A stretch of 64,000 bases of DNA from assembly GCA_024734495.1 (NCBI GenBank), contig JALMQS010000030.1, positions 14,982,378 to 15,046,377 of the forward strand, written 5' to 3'. The position numbers were made by a program, and so were the translations under genes. Below the pieces are notes generated by a model. That model worked only from the letters and a program-made list of their open reading frames with translations, was not told the DNA's origin and did not search any database. This document shows, in pieces, positions 32,768-43,450 of this stretch. Source of the stretch: Forficula auricularia. Its lineage: Eukaryota > Arthropoda > Insecta > Dermaptera > Forficulidae. The stretch's first letter is position 1, and each line of letters starts with the position of its first letter.

Positions 32768-33512
32768 TGAAATAGATGATTAATGTAAAGATTTAAGCAT
32801 CTTTTTTGAGTTTCTTTTTTTGAAAAAAGATGGAATTTTTTCAAAATCAACCAATTATATAATATTGAAAAGTGAATTTATTTTTATTTAGGAACAAATC
32901 AAAGATTTTAGTAGAAATATTTTTGCATTGCATATCAGAGGGTTTCGTCCCCTTGGGAATCGAACCCATGCGCTAACTAAGCTTGCCGGGCTGTTAGCCA
33001 AACCCTTAAGACAAATCTCTCTCCGATATGCAACATATATAAGAAATAAAGCTACAAATTTTTCACTCCTTTCAACTCGAATGGAATAGTAAAAAATCAG
33101 GCTAAACTTAAAAAAGTTTTCAGTTTCGGTTCCTATATTTAAATGATTAATGTAAAGATTTAAGCATCTTTTTTGAGTTTATTTTTTTGAAAAAAGATGG
33201 AATTTTATTTCTTATATTTATTTATTTCTTATATATGTTGCATATCGGAGAGAGATTTGTCTTAAGGGTTTGGCTAACAGCCCGGCAAGCTTAGTTAGCG
33301 CTTGGGTTCGATATGTTGCATATCGATATGTTGCATATCGGAGAGAGATTTGTCTTAAGGGTTTGGCTAACAGCCCGGCAAGCTTAGTTAGCGCTTGGGT
33401 TCGATTCCCAAGGGGACGAAACCCTCTGATATGCAATGTAAAAATATTTCTACTAAAATCTTTGATTTGTTCCTAAATAAAAATAAATTCACTTTTCAAT
33501 GAAATAGATGAT
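32768..33512. mobile_element. Complex palindrome with three tRNA-like units
   Basis: Flanked by tgaaatagatgat (32768-32780, 33500-33512). Inverted arms (ggaacaaatcaaagatttta and complement) hold, once on minus (32935-33030) and twice in tandem on plus (33238-33318, 33319-33440), a unit with ggctaacagcccggcaagc, agcttagttagcg and gggttcgattcccaagggg, which has A/B-box character. A 65-bp AT-rich block with tttaagcatcttttttgag is repeated at 32775 and 33145. Likely rearranged SINE-derived DNA. Confidence 0.6.
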
Positions 33513-33774
33513 AATAATTGAACAACAAATATAGAAAAGATCACAAATTAGAATGTTTGATATTATCAAATAAAATAAATAAATAAATGCGAATGTGCAA
33601 ATGCGGGAAAGTCATTAAAAATTTTAATGTTGCAGTCATATTCAATAATTATCATTATACTCGTACGTAACATAGAATAGAATAGTTTTGTTTAATAGTC
33701 AAATTTTAAAAGAGGCAAATTACATTTAATAAAGAGCAATTTGGCAGCATTTTAACCCATTCTGAGTGGCTCAT

Positions 33775-34062
33775 ATATAAGGCCGGCTCCGTTCTCTCAG
33801 AACGCTGCCTGATGGAGCGCTGAGATACTTGCGAGCAAGATCTGACAATTTGTCGTATTTCAATTTAGTTTTCCACCAGCCCATAGGGTTTTCATCGATA
33901 GAGGCTCGTTTTTCCTTGAGATATGCCTTCAATTGAGCTTTAATTTCACGTTCCTGTGTGTCCCTATTATCCCCAGATTCTAAATCGGAGCCTTCGTCTT
34001 CGTTTGAGGAGTCCAGGATTCCTGCTAGATTGCTTATGACACTTTTAGCAGAACAATCAGCA
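33775..34062 (-). pseudogene. hAT transposase C-terminal (hATC dimerisation) remnant
   Basis: Minus strand reads an acidic stretch (DSSNEDEGSDLESGDN), AYLKEKR, then NPMGWWK, LSDLARKYLSAP and SGSVLRER, the usual WW and LARxYLSxPxxSVxxER pattern of hAT dimerisation domains. The Ser-Glu-Arg motif has become Arg-Glu-Arg and the frame soon ends. The catalytic region and ends are not seen nearby. Confidence 0.78.
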
Positions 34063-34559
34063 CGTATAGAATATTTCGCGTGATAATATTTCAGGAAAGT
34101 TTAACTCACAGGTTACCCATTGTCCCGGGTTGCATTTTTAGCACTCTGGTTCAATAGCCAAGGAGGTGAAAACAACCATTCTGACATGTAATAATCTAGA
34201 GAGCTCAGACTTGGCAGATAACAATCTCTCGTGATTTGAGACATTTTTACTAATTCATGTTTGAACTTGCCTATATTTTTAAATTGAATTGAACACATTA
34301 AATCAGAAAATCTTTGAGTTTGGAAATTACCTCCCCCTTGAAATCATCCTACCAATTTTCGCCTTTCAAATTAGTCACCTCACAGTGTTTCATTCAAGAT
34401 GAGAATAATACTCTTCACAGAACTTGTGTTAATTGTTCAAAAATCGTTTGCGACTTTCACACGCATTCGAATTCGCAAAACATTCGCATCAAACGATACG
34501 AATGTTTAAAATGATGCGAATATTCATAACATCCCTACTTTATATCATACATTTCATAA

Positions 34560-34760
34560 ATCGATTTTTTTATTCTTGGAATTTTATTTTTTTTAATAAC
34601 ATTGATAAAGGAAAAAATTCTTTCGAAACTTTTGGAATTTTAATAAACTTTTGAAGATGTTTTTTTATTAAAGATTTATATTTATTTATATACTATATAT
34701 ATTTAATTTAACTATACCTATACAAATCTTTTATAAAACAATCTAGAAACATTTATTATC
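34560..34760. repeat. Family K palindromic repeat, copy 1
   Basis: Contains attgataaaggaaaaaattc, tttcgaaacttttgg and ataaacttttgaagatg, with the inverted counterpart acaaatcttttataaaacaa at 34732. Related copies at 43150-43450 and 49345-49625. The ttcgaaac piece resembles a worn hammerhead-like core. Confidence 0.5.
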
Positions 34761-34906
34761 GGGTTAAATGTAAAATTCTGAAAAAACAGTTACTTTAAAA
34801 AGGAATAATAAAGCAAGTATAAATAATAAAATATTTTTGAAATAGTTGATGATATACAGATCGTCTTGGAGATTAAATTACTTTGAATAAAATTAATAAA
34901 TATAAA

Positions 34907-35142
34907 ATATTGTAGGATTTGGATGAGGCGGCTCAGATTCAAAACAAGAGAAATAATATCTCCGCCTGAAGATGGAGGAAAAAACTTCCGAAACGTCGCC
35001 TTTTGAAAAAATAAAGAGAGAAAAAAGCTTTGTGTAATTAAATGACATCTTTTTAGATATTATTTCTCTTGTTTTGAATCTGGACTGCCTCATCCAAATC
35101 CTACAATATTAAATTTACCAATCCGTCTCCGAAAACTATTTC
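34907..35142 (+). mobile_element. Palindromic hammerhead-type element Pal-4
   Basis: Flanked by an 18-bp perfect duplication aaaattaataaatataaa (34889-34906, 35143-35160). Arms of ~55 bp (atattgtaggatttggatga and complement) enclose a plus-strand hammerhead-like core. A 33-bp tail (35110-35142) lies only on the right. A long, variable duplication implies target-primed retrotransposition rather than cut-and-paste. Confidence 0.8.
34966..34997 (+). ncRNA. Hammerhead-like ribozyme core
   Basis: CTGAAGA, one extra T, stem II GGAGG-AAAAAA-CTTCC (one G-U pair), GAAAC, GTC. Only two base pairs are clear for stem I. ACGT between GAA and C would allow helix III between two molecules. Confidence 0.45.
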
Positions 35143-35160
35143 AAAATTAATAAATATAAA

Positions 35161-36142
35161 TATTTATGAAAAATTATTTATTTATTTATTTAATATAGTA
35201 TGATCCAATTAATTTGTTATTTATCTATTATTACAATTGAATACATTTTTAATTAGTTATTATTATTATTTTTCTAATTTGTATTTTTTAATTATCTAAA
35301 AACTAATTATAATTGTTTATTTTTGATTAATTTTAAATTATGTTATTTTGTTTCCAACTAAGTATGTAGTAGTAGAAACGGAAATACCTTTTTTTTACGA
35401 GATTCTTTTAAATCTTAGATACAAAACGAGAGATTTTCCGATGTGACCTGCAAATTCTTTACCTGCCGGCATTCTTCACTAATACCTTTATACATCAGAG
35501 CGTGTTGTTTGTGTGTTTGTATATTTTTTTTTTGTCACAATTTCCATAAATCATCGGTAATAGTACCGAAAGAGAAAAGAGCTGTTTGATAAGCTGATCG
35601 AGGCCACGGGGCCATACTCAAGAGCTTAGTTCAAGACTAACGACGACGACGACGACGAGGACGAAGACGACGACTCGTTTACAAGCTCCAGGAAGACAAA
35701 CAGACATATAGTGGAAACTTCTCTTTAATTGAGGCTACCGAGAGTGAAAAATTGGCTTATTGGAGAATACACACAGGCCATGCAGACAGACAGACTTTCT
35801 CTAAACTCATTGCATCTCCAAGACCTGGAATTCGTTCCCTATTCAATAACAACAAAAAGATAATTTATTTATATGCCATTTTGAAATAGATAATCAATCA
35901 AACATTTCAAATTTTATTGTATGAGTAAGAAACGAAGAATAAGAAGAAGAAACTTTGATAAAAAAGAAATGTAATATAATAAATCTGAATTAAAAAAGTA
36001 AAGGGAGTGTAGTTTCACTTAAGAAACACCATAGCTTGGTTCTCCAAGATGAAAATAGAAACATCAAAAAACAGAAAATGAGATAATAGTGTCAAGAGCT
36101 GTCAAAGGTCAGTCAATCACTTTGGTCAAAAAGGAGGATTAC
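35161..36142. other. No gene recognised; (GAC)n at 35641-35672
   Basis: AT-rich to 35440, then a more balanced stretch (35440-35830) with a GAC/GACGAG repeat and tcgaggccacggggccatac. Frames are short. It could include untranslated host sequence, but no splice pair or coding bias is convincing. Confidence 0.45.
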
Positions 36143-37402
36143 GTTACCATAATTTTTATAAAAAAATATAAAACCGACTTCAAAAAAATTAAATGGAACA
36201 AATAAAATAATTGTTGTTAGGGCTCTCTTGTGCCGAGTGCTGTGTGGCGCTTTGATGCCGCGCCCCCCATCAAGTCGATGGGGTCCTAACAATCTTGCGT
36301 ATGCAGAGTTGTAGGTTGCGTGTTCATATAGGGTGTGTGCAGGGGAGGGGCTGCTGGATGGCGGTGGCCCCCCCCAGATTCGAATGTTCGAATCCCATTC
36401 GCTTCTCCAGTCGAATCGAGTCACTTTAATTATAGCATGGGTGAATATATTTCACTCATGCAAAAGCGACTCAACAATCCGACTGAGTCATCTAGCGGCC
36501 GTGTCTCAAGGCTCGCCGCTATGAGCGAGGGCGGGCCGCTACATAATAATAACTTAAAAATCAAATAAAATACACTAAAGGGTATAAAATAATTATCTTA
36601 TTTAGTTACAAATAAACGACGAAATATTAACATGAAATTACTTTTTGAAGTCGGTGCCAAAAAAACTATATAGGTAAGCGAGCGTACCCGCCAAATGTAC
36701 TAAGTAAGATCCGTCGAGTGCGATTCATAAAAAGTATATGTTTGGCACCGACTTCAAAAAGTAATTTCATGTTAATATTTCGTCGTTTATTTGTAACTAA
36801 ATAAGATTTTTATTTTATACCTCTTAGTGTATTTCATTTGATTTTTAAGTTATTATTATTTAATTTGTTGCATTTAATTTTTTTGAAGTCGGTTTTGTTT
36901 TTTTTTATAAAAATTATTTTCATTTTTCTCTTTTTAGTGATGTTATTAATAGTGACTTAATATAATACCTTGCATGCATCTCGTAAGAGAAAGCGTCGGG
37001 CGAATGAATCAGAAAACGATAAAATTCAATTCATAAATATAGAAATTCTCTCGAAACGTTTGCGGGTTTTAAATGAATGTTTTAAGATTTTATTTATTGT
37101 AATTTCGATAATTTGATCATAAGAATTGGAGATTTACGTTATTTCGTCATTGATCATATCTTCAGAACTTGACCAAATTAATATGGTACCACCCCTACTG
37201 TACCATCTTTCCAATAAAAAAAGAATCATTAAAATCGATTCATAAACAAAGAAGTTATGCCTGAACAAACATATCAAAAAAGGTCCAATACCAATGAAAA
37301 AAAAACGGGACCAATCGGAAACTAGACTTAACCCAATACAAAAAAAATCATCAAAATCGATTCACAATTGGCGAAGATATCAGGTAACATAGACACAAAA
37401 AA
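36143..37402 (+). mobile_element. Diverged gaagtcggt foldback, long-tail subfamily, with solo LTR
   Basis: Left arm is interrupted by a 332-bp LTR (36212-36543). Then gaagtcggtgcc, loop gcgagcgtacccgcc, right arm and gaagtcggttttg, followed by a long tail with gcatgcatctcgtaagaga and gaaacgtttgcgggtttt and ending gaccaatcggaaactag ... gacacaaaaaataaactg, where family Z begins. Confidence 0.75.
36212..36543. mobile_element. Short solo LTR (332 bp)
   Basis: Starts tgttgttagggctctc and ends gggccgctaca with the 4-bp duplication taat on both sides (36208-36211, 36544-36547). TGT...ACA ends and a 4-bp target fit a Gypsy-type LTR. GC content is far above the host repeat, and no internal region remains. 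Confidence 0.65.
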
Positions 37403-37404
37403 TA

Positions 37405-37895
37405 AACTGCAACGGATCGTTGCTAAACTTTATCCAAATTCATTTGAAATATTAATATGTTTATTCCTTTATATAAATCAGATATCACTTGCAATTTGCA
37501 GTTCATGTTGACTTTAATTCAAAAATAATGATCGATTCTCATTTAACAGTCGAGGAATAACAATTCTACATTGGATTTTTGACATTTCGGTTATTATTGG
37601 TAATCATTGCTTAAGACATGGAGGAATCGACTTAAAATCAAAAATAGCGATTGATTCTCATCTAATACTTGAGGAATAATAATTCTACCTTAGATTTTTG
37701 ACCCTTCGATTATTATTGGTAACCATTGCTGAAGACATGGAGGAATCGACTTAAAATCAAAAATAACGATCGATTCTTATCTAATACTAGAGGAATAACC
37801 TTATTGCATTCCATTTTTGATGTTTTGACTATTAATGGCAACCTCTACTGAAAACGTGGAAGAATCGACTTAAAATCAAAAAGACTAAATTCTTT
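37405..37895 (+). repeat. Repeat family Z, ~119-bp tandem units
   Basis: After aactgcaacggatcgttgct come three units with gaagacatggaggaatcgac and ttaaaatcaaaaata; the cttaaaatc phrase is at 37631, 37750 and 37869, giving an exact 119-bp spacing. The third unit is diverged (ctactgaaaacgtgg). The same last unit is seen at 400-505. Confidence 0.75.
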
Positions 37896-38405
37896 TTTGG
37901 TAAACAACTCAAGCTTGTTTTTATTTTTTATTTTTTCAAAACAGCTTGGGCGAATCCCAAATTGAAGTAATTTTAATTATTAAAATTGGCATGATAATTT
38001 TGAATAAAAGAGAAACTAATGTCGTGTGGTGCCCACACCAGTTTATTTTTTTTTTCAAACGGAACCCTTAAAAAGTAGAATTCTATTATGGACTAAAATT
38101 GTGAGTTAATTGAAATAAAAAAAAAGGAAATGTTTCTTTTGCTTGCACAATTCATTTATTATTTTTTTCTCTCTCTCTCTGCTTATTAAATTTCCTTATT
38201 GTATTCCTGTTGTTGTTGTTATTGTTTATTCACCAAATGTTAATTGAATTATCACCTCTTGTTCAAACAACCACATTTATTATCACATAATAGATTATAC
38301 ATGGGTACCTAGATGAAATAAGATCTTCCGGTGTGCTTAATGGTTAAGAAAACCATTAACTTGTTATATTTATTTATTTAACTGGACATTCAAAAGGCAA
38401 CTTTC
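37896..38405. other. No gene seen
   Basis: AT-rich sequence with a short CT run at 38168-38182; no frames or repeats of note. Confidence 0.5.
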
Positions 38406-38570
38406 CGAGAGGTGAACCGCGATTGGAATTAGGTGTATACATCTTTGGAATTATGTGGAATTATATTGGAATTCATTAGATAATGTTCCTTTATCTATTG
38501 TCCTCTACTTGGAAATGAAAGTGCAAGTGGAAGTAGGTGTACACGATATTAGGTCGCGGTTCACCACTCG
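38406..38570. mobile_element. Short hAT-like MITE family Y, copy 2
   Basis: Ends cgagaggtgaaccgcgattg and gcggttcaccactcg; flanks caactttc and caactacc agree at 6 of 8 bases. About 30 bp longer than copy 1 through an internal block (gaattcattagataatg). Confidence 0.75.
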
Positions 38571-38693
38571 CAACTACCTTAAATAACAATAGATGAATAT
38601 TAGACATTTTAAAAATCTTTATGTGCATATTTTTACTTTATCTTATTAAAATAGCTCAGTATAGCGAAATTCTATAAAACAAAGTATATTTTT

Positions 38694-40408
38694 TACTTTA
38701 CCATACAGGGTATGGTCAAGTATTGTAGTCGTGCATGGAAAAAGTGTTTTTTTTGCTTCGTTGTTTCGAAATATCTCAAAAACCGCTTAAACTATTTTGA
38801 TTTTAAAAAATAATTTTTAAGAAAAAAATAAAAACCGACTTCAAAAAATTAAATGCAACATATAAAATACACTAAAAGGTATAAAATAATTATTATCTTA
38901 TTTAGTTACAACTAAACGACGAAATATTAACATGAAATTACTTTTTGAAGTCAGTGCCAAACGAACTATACCTATAAGCGAGCGTACCCGCCAAACGTAC
39001 TAAGTAAGATCCGTCGAGTGCGATTCATAAAAGGTATTTTATTTGTTGTTTTTAATTTTTTTGAAGTCGGTTTTTATTTTTTTCTTAAAAATTATTTTTA
39101 TTTTTCTCTTTTTAGTGATGTTATTAATATTGATCATATCATCACAACTTGACCAAATTAATATGACACCATCCCTAAGAAACCCCCTTTCGGATAAAAA
39201 AAGAACCATCGAAATCGGTTCATAAACAAAGAAGTTAGACCTAAACAAACCTAATAAAAAAGGTCTAATACCTATGAAAAAAAACGAAAAAAAATGGGAC
39301 CAATCGGAAGCTAGACTGGACCCAATGCAAAAAAAATTTCAAAATCGGTTGACAATTGGCGGAGATATGAGGTAACATAGGCACAAAAAAAAAAAAAAAA
39401 AAAAAAATCAGTCGAATAGAGAACCTCCTCCTTTTGTGAAGTCGGTTAAAAATGGGGGAAACCATGGCATTTCGGTCTACTCAAAAGCCCTAATAAGTGA
39501 ACAACGAAAAAATTATATTTTTCGAGATAATAAATGTTTTGTCAAAATGTCTGTTAGTCTGTTAGTGCGTCTGTTCTATAGCAAAATTTTTGTGCAAGAG
39601 TTAGCTCAAAAACTACTGTGAATATCAAAACGAAATTTCACATGTAGTTTTAGTCCATTGAGATTAAGAGCTGATTAGAACTCAAAATTAAGGGGGGGGG
39701 GGGCGGGAGGTTAAAAATTAAAATTATAAGATTTTCAAACTAAAGAAACAAGAAAAATGAAATATAATATAAAATGAACTTATAATAAAGATTAATTTTT
39801 TTTCTAAAGCCAAAGCTGTGGGGTCAAAAAATGAAAATATAGTCTCTTGGACCAAACTCATCCAAATTTTGTTTGCATATTCACTGGGCTCCCAGAAGAC
39901 TAAAATTAAAAAAACTAACCGCCCAAAGTTGGGGAAGGGGGGGGGGGCAAAAATGATAATCTAGGCCTTTGGAGTAAACTCAACCAAATTTTGAATACAT
40001 AATTAGTGGGCTTCCAGAAGTCTAAAAGTGTAAATACAAAAATTTAATTAAATTTTTTTTTTAATTTTGTAATTTTTATTTTAATTGTGAAACACCACTA
40101 CAACCATTTAAAATCACGTTTGTTTAATATGTTTCACTATAAACCAACACCGCTTTCCCCTAAATGTTAAATTTTCAATACATAATCATGGATAGTTAAT
40201 TTTTGCACTTATAGACTTCTGGAGGCCCACTGATTATGTATTCGAAATTTGGTTGAGTTTGGTCCAAAGGCCTAGATTTTCATTTTTTTTACCCTCCCCC
40301 TTCCCTAAATGATTATGAATTATTTTATTAAATATTAAATATAGAGAGGGGCCAGGCGTATGGTAAAGTCATGTGTGCCAAATGACACATCAGTTTATCT
40401 TTGAGAAA
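38694..40408 (-). repeat. Dispersed repeat X, copy 3 (minus), with nested elements
   Basis: Begins tactttaccatacagggtat and ends with ccacatcag-like bases at 40380. It is interrupted by foldback copy E (38808-39453) and by a fragment at 40050-40185 (gtgaaacaccactac ... aaccaacaccgctttcc) that matches 43155-43260 inverted. It meets copy 4 head to head at about 40408. Confidence 0.75.
38808..39453 (+). mobile_element. gaagtcggt foldback family, copy E (arm deletion)
   Basis: As copy A but the right half of the palindrome is deleted: the loop jumps from cataaaaggtat to tttatttgttg. Tail, A-run and terminal gaagtcggttaaaaa are intact. It is inserted in repeat X. Confidence 0.85.
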
Positions 40409-41205
40409 ATAAACTGGCACGTTCTGATGTGGCCATCCACTTGACTTTACCATACAACCTGGCCCCTCACTTATATTTATTATTTAATAAAATAATTGAC
40501 AATCATGTAAGGGGGTTAGTTTTTGCATTTTTAGACTTCTGGGGGCCCACTGATTATGTATACAAAATTTGGTTGAATTTGGTTCATAGACCTATATTTT
40601 CATTTTTTGGCCATACAACAACCTCCCCCCCCCCATTTTGGGTGGTTAGTTTTTGCATTTTTAGTCTTCTGGGGTCCCACGGACTATGTATAAAAAATTT
40701 GAAATTATTGAATAAAAAAAAAAAAAATGTTCCACCAAGTACCAACACCAAATTCCTTAAAAACTATACAAAATTTGGTTGAGTTTGATCAAATGGCCTA
40801 GATTTTTAATTTTAACTCCCCCCTCCATTCCCTCAATTTTGGGTCAATATGTACCCAAATCTAATCAGCTCTTAATCTCAATGCACCAAAACTACATGTG
40901 ATATTTGGTTTTGATATTCACACTAGTTTTTGAGCTAACTCGTCTACAAAAATTTGGTACCACAGACTAACAACCAGACTAACAGACATTTTGACAAAAC
41001 AGTTATTATCTCGAAAAATATAATTTTTTCGATGTTCACTTTTCAGGGCTTTTTTGTAGACCGAAATACCATGGTTTCGATCAATTTTTTTTTAAATCAA
41101 TATAGTCTCAGCTGTTTTTGAGATATTTCGAAGAAAAGAAGCAAAAAAACCACTTTTTTCATGCACGATGGCAATACTTGACCATACCATATGTATGGTA
41201 AAGTA
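40409..41205 (+). repeat. Dispersed repeat X, copy 4 (plus)
   Basis: Starts ggcacgttctgatgtggcca and ends catatgtatggtaaagta. Between 40693 and 40770 it carries an inserted stretch (ttccaccaagtaccaacacc) that is the complement of the tail of the palindromic element at 45853-46143. Confidence 0.75.
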
Positions 41206-41480
41206 AAAATTGAAAATTTGATTCTGTATCAAAAATTGTGGTGTGATTGAATTATTTATTAGATACCAATTTCTATTGTATTTGAGTATAGGAACCAGAA
41301 TATTACTCAATAATTCGAACAACTTTTCAAACTATAAATTTCGCAGACCTGTGTTATTAGTTAGAGTTTCTAGAGTAATTGAGTGAGTAGAATAGTCAGG
41401 TTGTTTGCAACCGAGTTAGTGTCTATATGTATGTGTGTGTATGTTTATGAATTTGAATTCTTTCCTCTTGTTTTTGTTGT
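41206..41480. other. No gene seen
   Basis: AT-rich, with a short GT run at 41430; no coding signal. Confidence 0.4.
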
Positions 41481-41499
41481 TAGTTCTTGGTAATCTCAT

Positions 41500-41842
41500 A
41501 CAATCCGAATATCCATCTCGTTGAGAGGTGATTCGTTTGTTCACTGTTGTCCGTGCCGCGTTTTCTGCCTCCGGGGTTCAGTTTGGTGGGGAACTGTCTG
41601 TCTGTCTGCACCTGTGTGATACTCACTCCGACAGATCCCAAGGAGGCTGAATCTTTCTCTTCTCTCAGTCGCGTTCCGATCGCCGTCGCGCATTCAAGTC
41701 TCCCCTGCCTAACCCTTCTAGTTTCACTTCAACCCGCCCCGGTACAGTGTACATTATTAAATTGATTGTGCTTATTAGTGTCATTTTAGTGTTAAATTCG
41801 TTCATTGTGGATAACAACGGATAATAGATAGCGAATAATCAG
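41500..41842 (+). promoter_or_regulatory. Possible promoter / 5' untranslated exon
   Basis: A CpG-bearing, balanced-GC island (cagtcgcgttccgatcgccg, about 41666) in AT-rich DNA, with CTGT repeats and no resemblance to repeats elsewhere in the window. It ends in aataatcag|gtaaaatt (41843-41844 GT), a good 5' splice site. No coding frame runs through it, so a transcription start with a non-coding first exon is a reasonable but unproven idea. Confidence 0.3.
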
Positions 41843-42043
41843 GTAAAATTCCTTTTGACATTTTATCTTTGCCTTATTTAGAAGTTCTCCGCCTGGAAAC
41901 AAGTTTAATATACCTATATATAAATTCTCTCTCTTTCTCTGTCGACATCCTTGAACCCATATCAACCCAAATATATGATCTCATTGGAATAAAATAGAAA
42001 AAATAAATAAAAAACTACGAATCTAAATACATATATTATTAAA

Positions 42044-42646
42044 TCTTATTATATTAAACGAGCAATTCGTTTCTCGAAAACGGCTCTAACAATTTGGATG
42101 AAATTCACTGGTTAGGAGGGTTTTGTGTTGGCGGTGCGATCTATCACGGTCTCATCTTCGGCTAAGTTGTTTTTGATGTGTTTTTTGTTAATTGAATTAA
42201 TTATTCACAGGTGGTTGTCTCGTTAAAAAAGTATAATTACATTTTTATTTAATATCCTTTTAATTATTAATTGGTTTTTTAATTTTAAATTCCACAATAA
42301 GTTCATTATAATTATTATTATATATTAAAAATTGAACAATTTAATTGATTAAATATCGAGTTTTAAATTCCACAAATATTAAATATTAGAATTTGATAAT
42401 TTAATTAAATATAAAACTCGACAAATTGTTATTTAATTGGTGTGGGGGTTGGGGGTGGGACGAGGTGGGGAGTTTCTGGGGTGGTGTTGTGGTTGGAGGG
42501 GGAGCGGGGGGATCTGGGGTGGAGGTTGGGTGCGGGGGGTGAGTGTGGGGTTCGGGGGGATGGTGTCCTGGGGGCGTGTACTATATATATATAGCTTTTA
42601 ACTTGAAGCAAAAAGTTACCGAGCATCGCTCGGTGGCCAGATACTT
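42044..42646 (+). mobile_element. Helitron-like element, complete-looking copy
   Basis: Starts TCTTATTATATTAAACGAGC after A, then ttctcgaaaacggctctaac, the ggtgcgatctatcacgg segment, acaggtggttgtctcg, a G-rich tract (42438-42575), a TA run and the hairpin accgagcatcgctcggt (42618-42634), ending near atacttat. No protein. 5' TC and 3' hairpin suggest Helitron, but the last bases do not match CTRR. Confidence 0.6.
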
Positions 42647-42882
42647 ATATTATTAAAGAACCTAATTTAGAAAAAAATATTAATTTCAAAAATATTTGAA
42701 ATTTCAATCAACAAATTTCAATTAGCCATAGGTCATATATATGGACTGCTTTTCTAACATCTATCAGAAATTTTATAGAGAAAAATAATTTTTCGTAAAT
42801 GTTTATATTTTTTATTTGAATTAAAGGTAATTTCGTCACCAATACAATTTGTATCATTGTCTAAATTAATAATATTTAGTTT

Positions 42883-43101
42883 AAATTGAAAGTTTTTTGA
42901 CGAGAGTAGCAGAATTTTTATATATTCATCAGTCTATTTCAATTGATTCACAGGAGTTTCCACTTTCCATTCGTACATTAATTCCTGTGAATCAATTGTA
43001 ATAGACTGATGAAGAAGGCAAAGCTCTCGAAACTATAGTCTCGTTATAAATAAAATTTATAATTCCAGCAGAAGACATATTCTTTTATTGTCTCCTTCAA
43101 T
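42883..43101 (+). mobile_element. Palindromic hammerhead-type element W2
   Basis: Flanked by atatttagttt (42872-42882, 43102-43112). A ~40-bp tail (aaattgaaag ... gagagtagcagaattttta) is on the left, then arms tcagtctatttcaattgatt / complement, a hammerhead-like core and the end attccagcagaagacat ... tgtctccttcaat. The left arm is truncated compared with 52334-52755. Confidence 0.78.
43006..43040 (+). ncRNA. Hammerhead-like ribozyme core (W family)
   Basis: CTGATGA, an extra A, stem II GAAGGC-AAA-GCTCTC (partly mismatched; the sister copy at 52392 has perfect GAGGGC-AAA-GCCCTC), GAAAC, TATA, GTC. ACTATAGT is an 8-base palindrome where helix III should be. Stem I can pair TAATAGA with TCGTTA with an internal mismatch and bulge. 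Confidence 0.5.
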
Positions 43102-43149
43102 ATATTTAGTTTCTTTAGTGTTTCTTTATGTTTAACACTAACATTTAGG

Positions 43150-43450
43150 GAAAGCGGTGTTGATTTATAGTGCAACATATTAAACACAGGAGTTTTTTAA
43201 AATGGTTATAGTGGTGTTTCACAAGTAAACTTACCTACTTGTCAAACACCACTATAACCATTTATAAAAACTCATATGTTGCTTTATATTCCTTAGATAA
43301 AGCAACTTTTTTCTTTTTTTTTCTCTTTTGATTATCTAAAATTCCCTTAATAAAGGGATAAATTCTTCCAAAACGTTTGGAATTAAAAATAAACGTTTGA
43401 AGATTGTTTTTTTTTTATAAAAGTTTTGTATTTGTTTTTATTTAACTAAA
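43150..43450. repeat. Family K palindromic repeat, copy 2
   Basis: Includes a perfect local inverted repeat aaatggttatagtggtgttt / aacaccactataaccattt around 43235, ccttaataaagggata, ttccaaaacgtttgg and ataaacgtttgaagattg. Related to 34560-34760 and 49345-49625. Confidence 0.5.

Noticed and set aside
34113..34298. 61-codon minus-strand frame next to the hAT remnant
   Set aside because: Considered as part of the transposase, but no hAT motif is visible and it lies on the N-terminal side with stops between.
42429..42626. Pro/His-rich minus-strand frame
   Set aside because: Antisense of the G-rich tract in the Helitron-like element; similar frames at 8784 and 63062 have the same cause.
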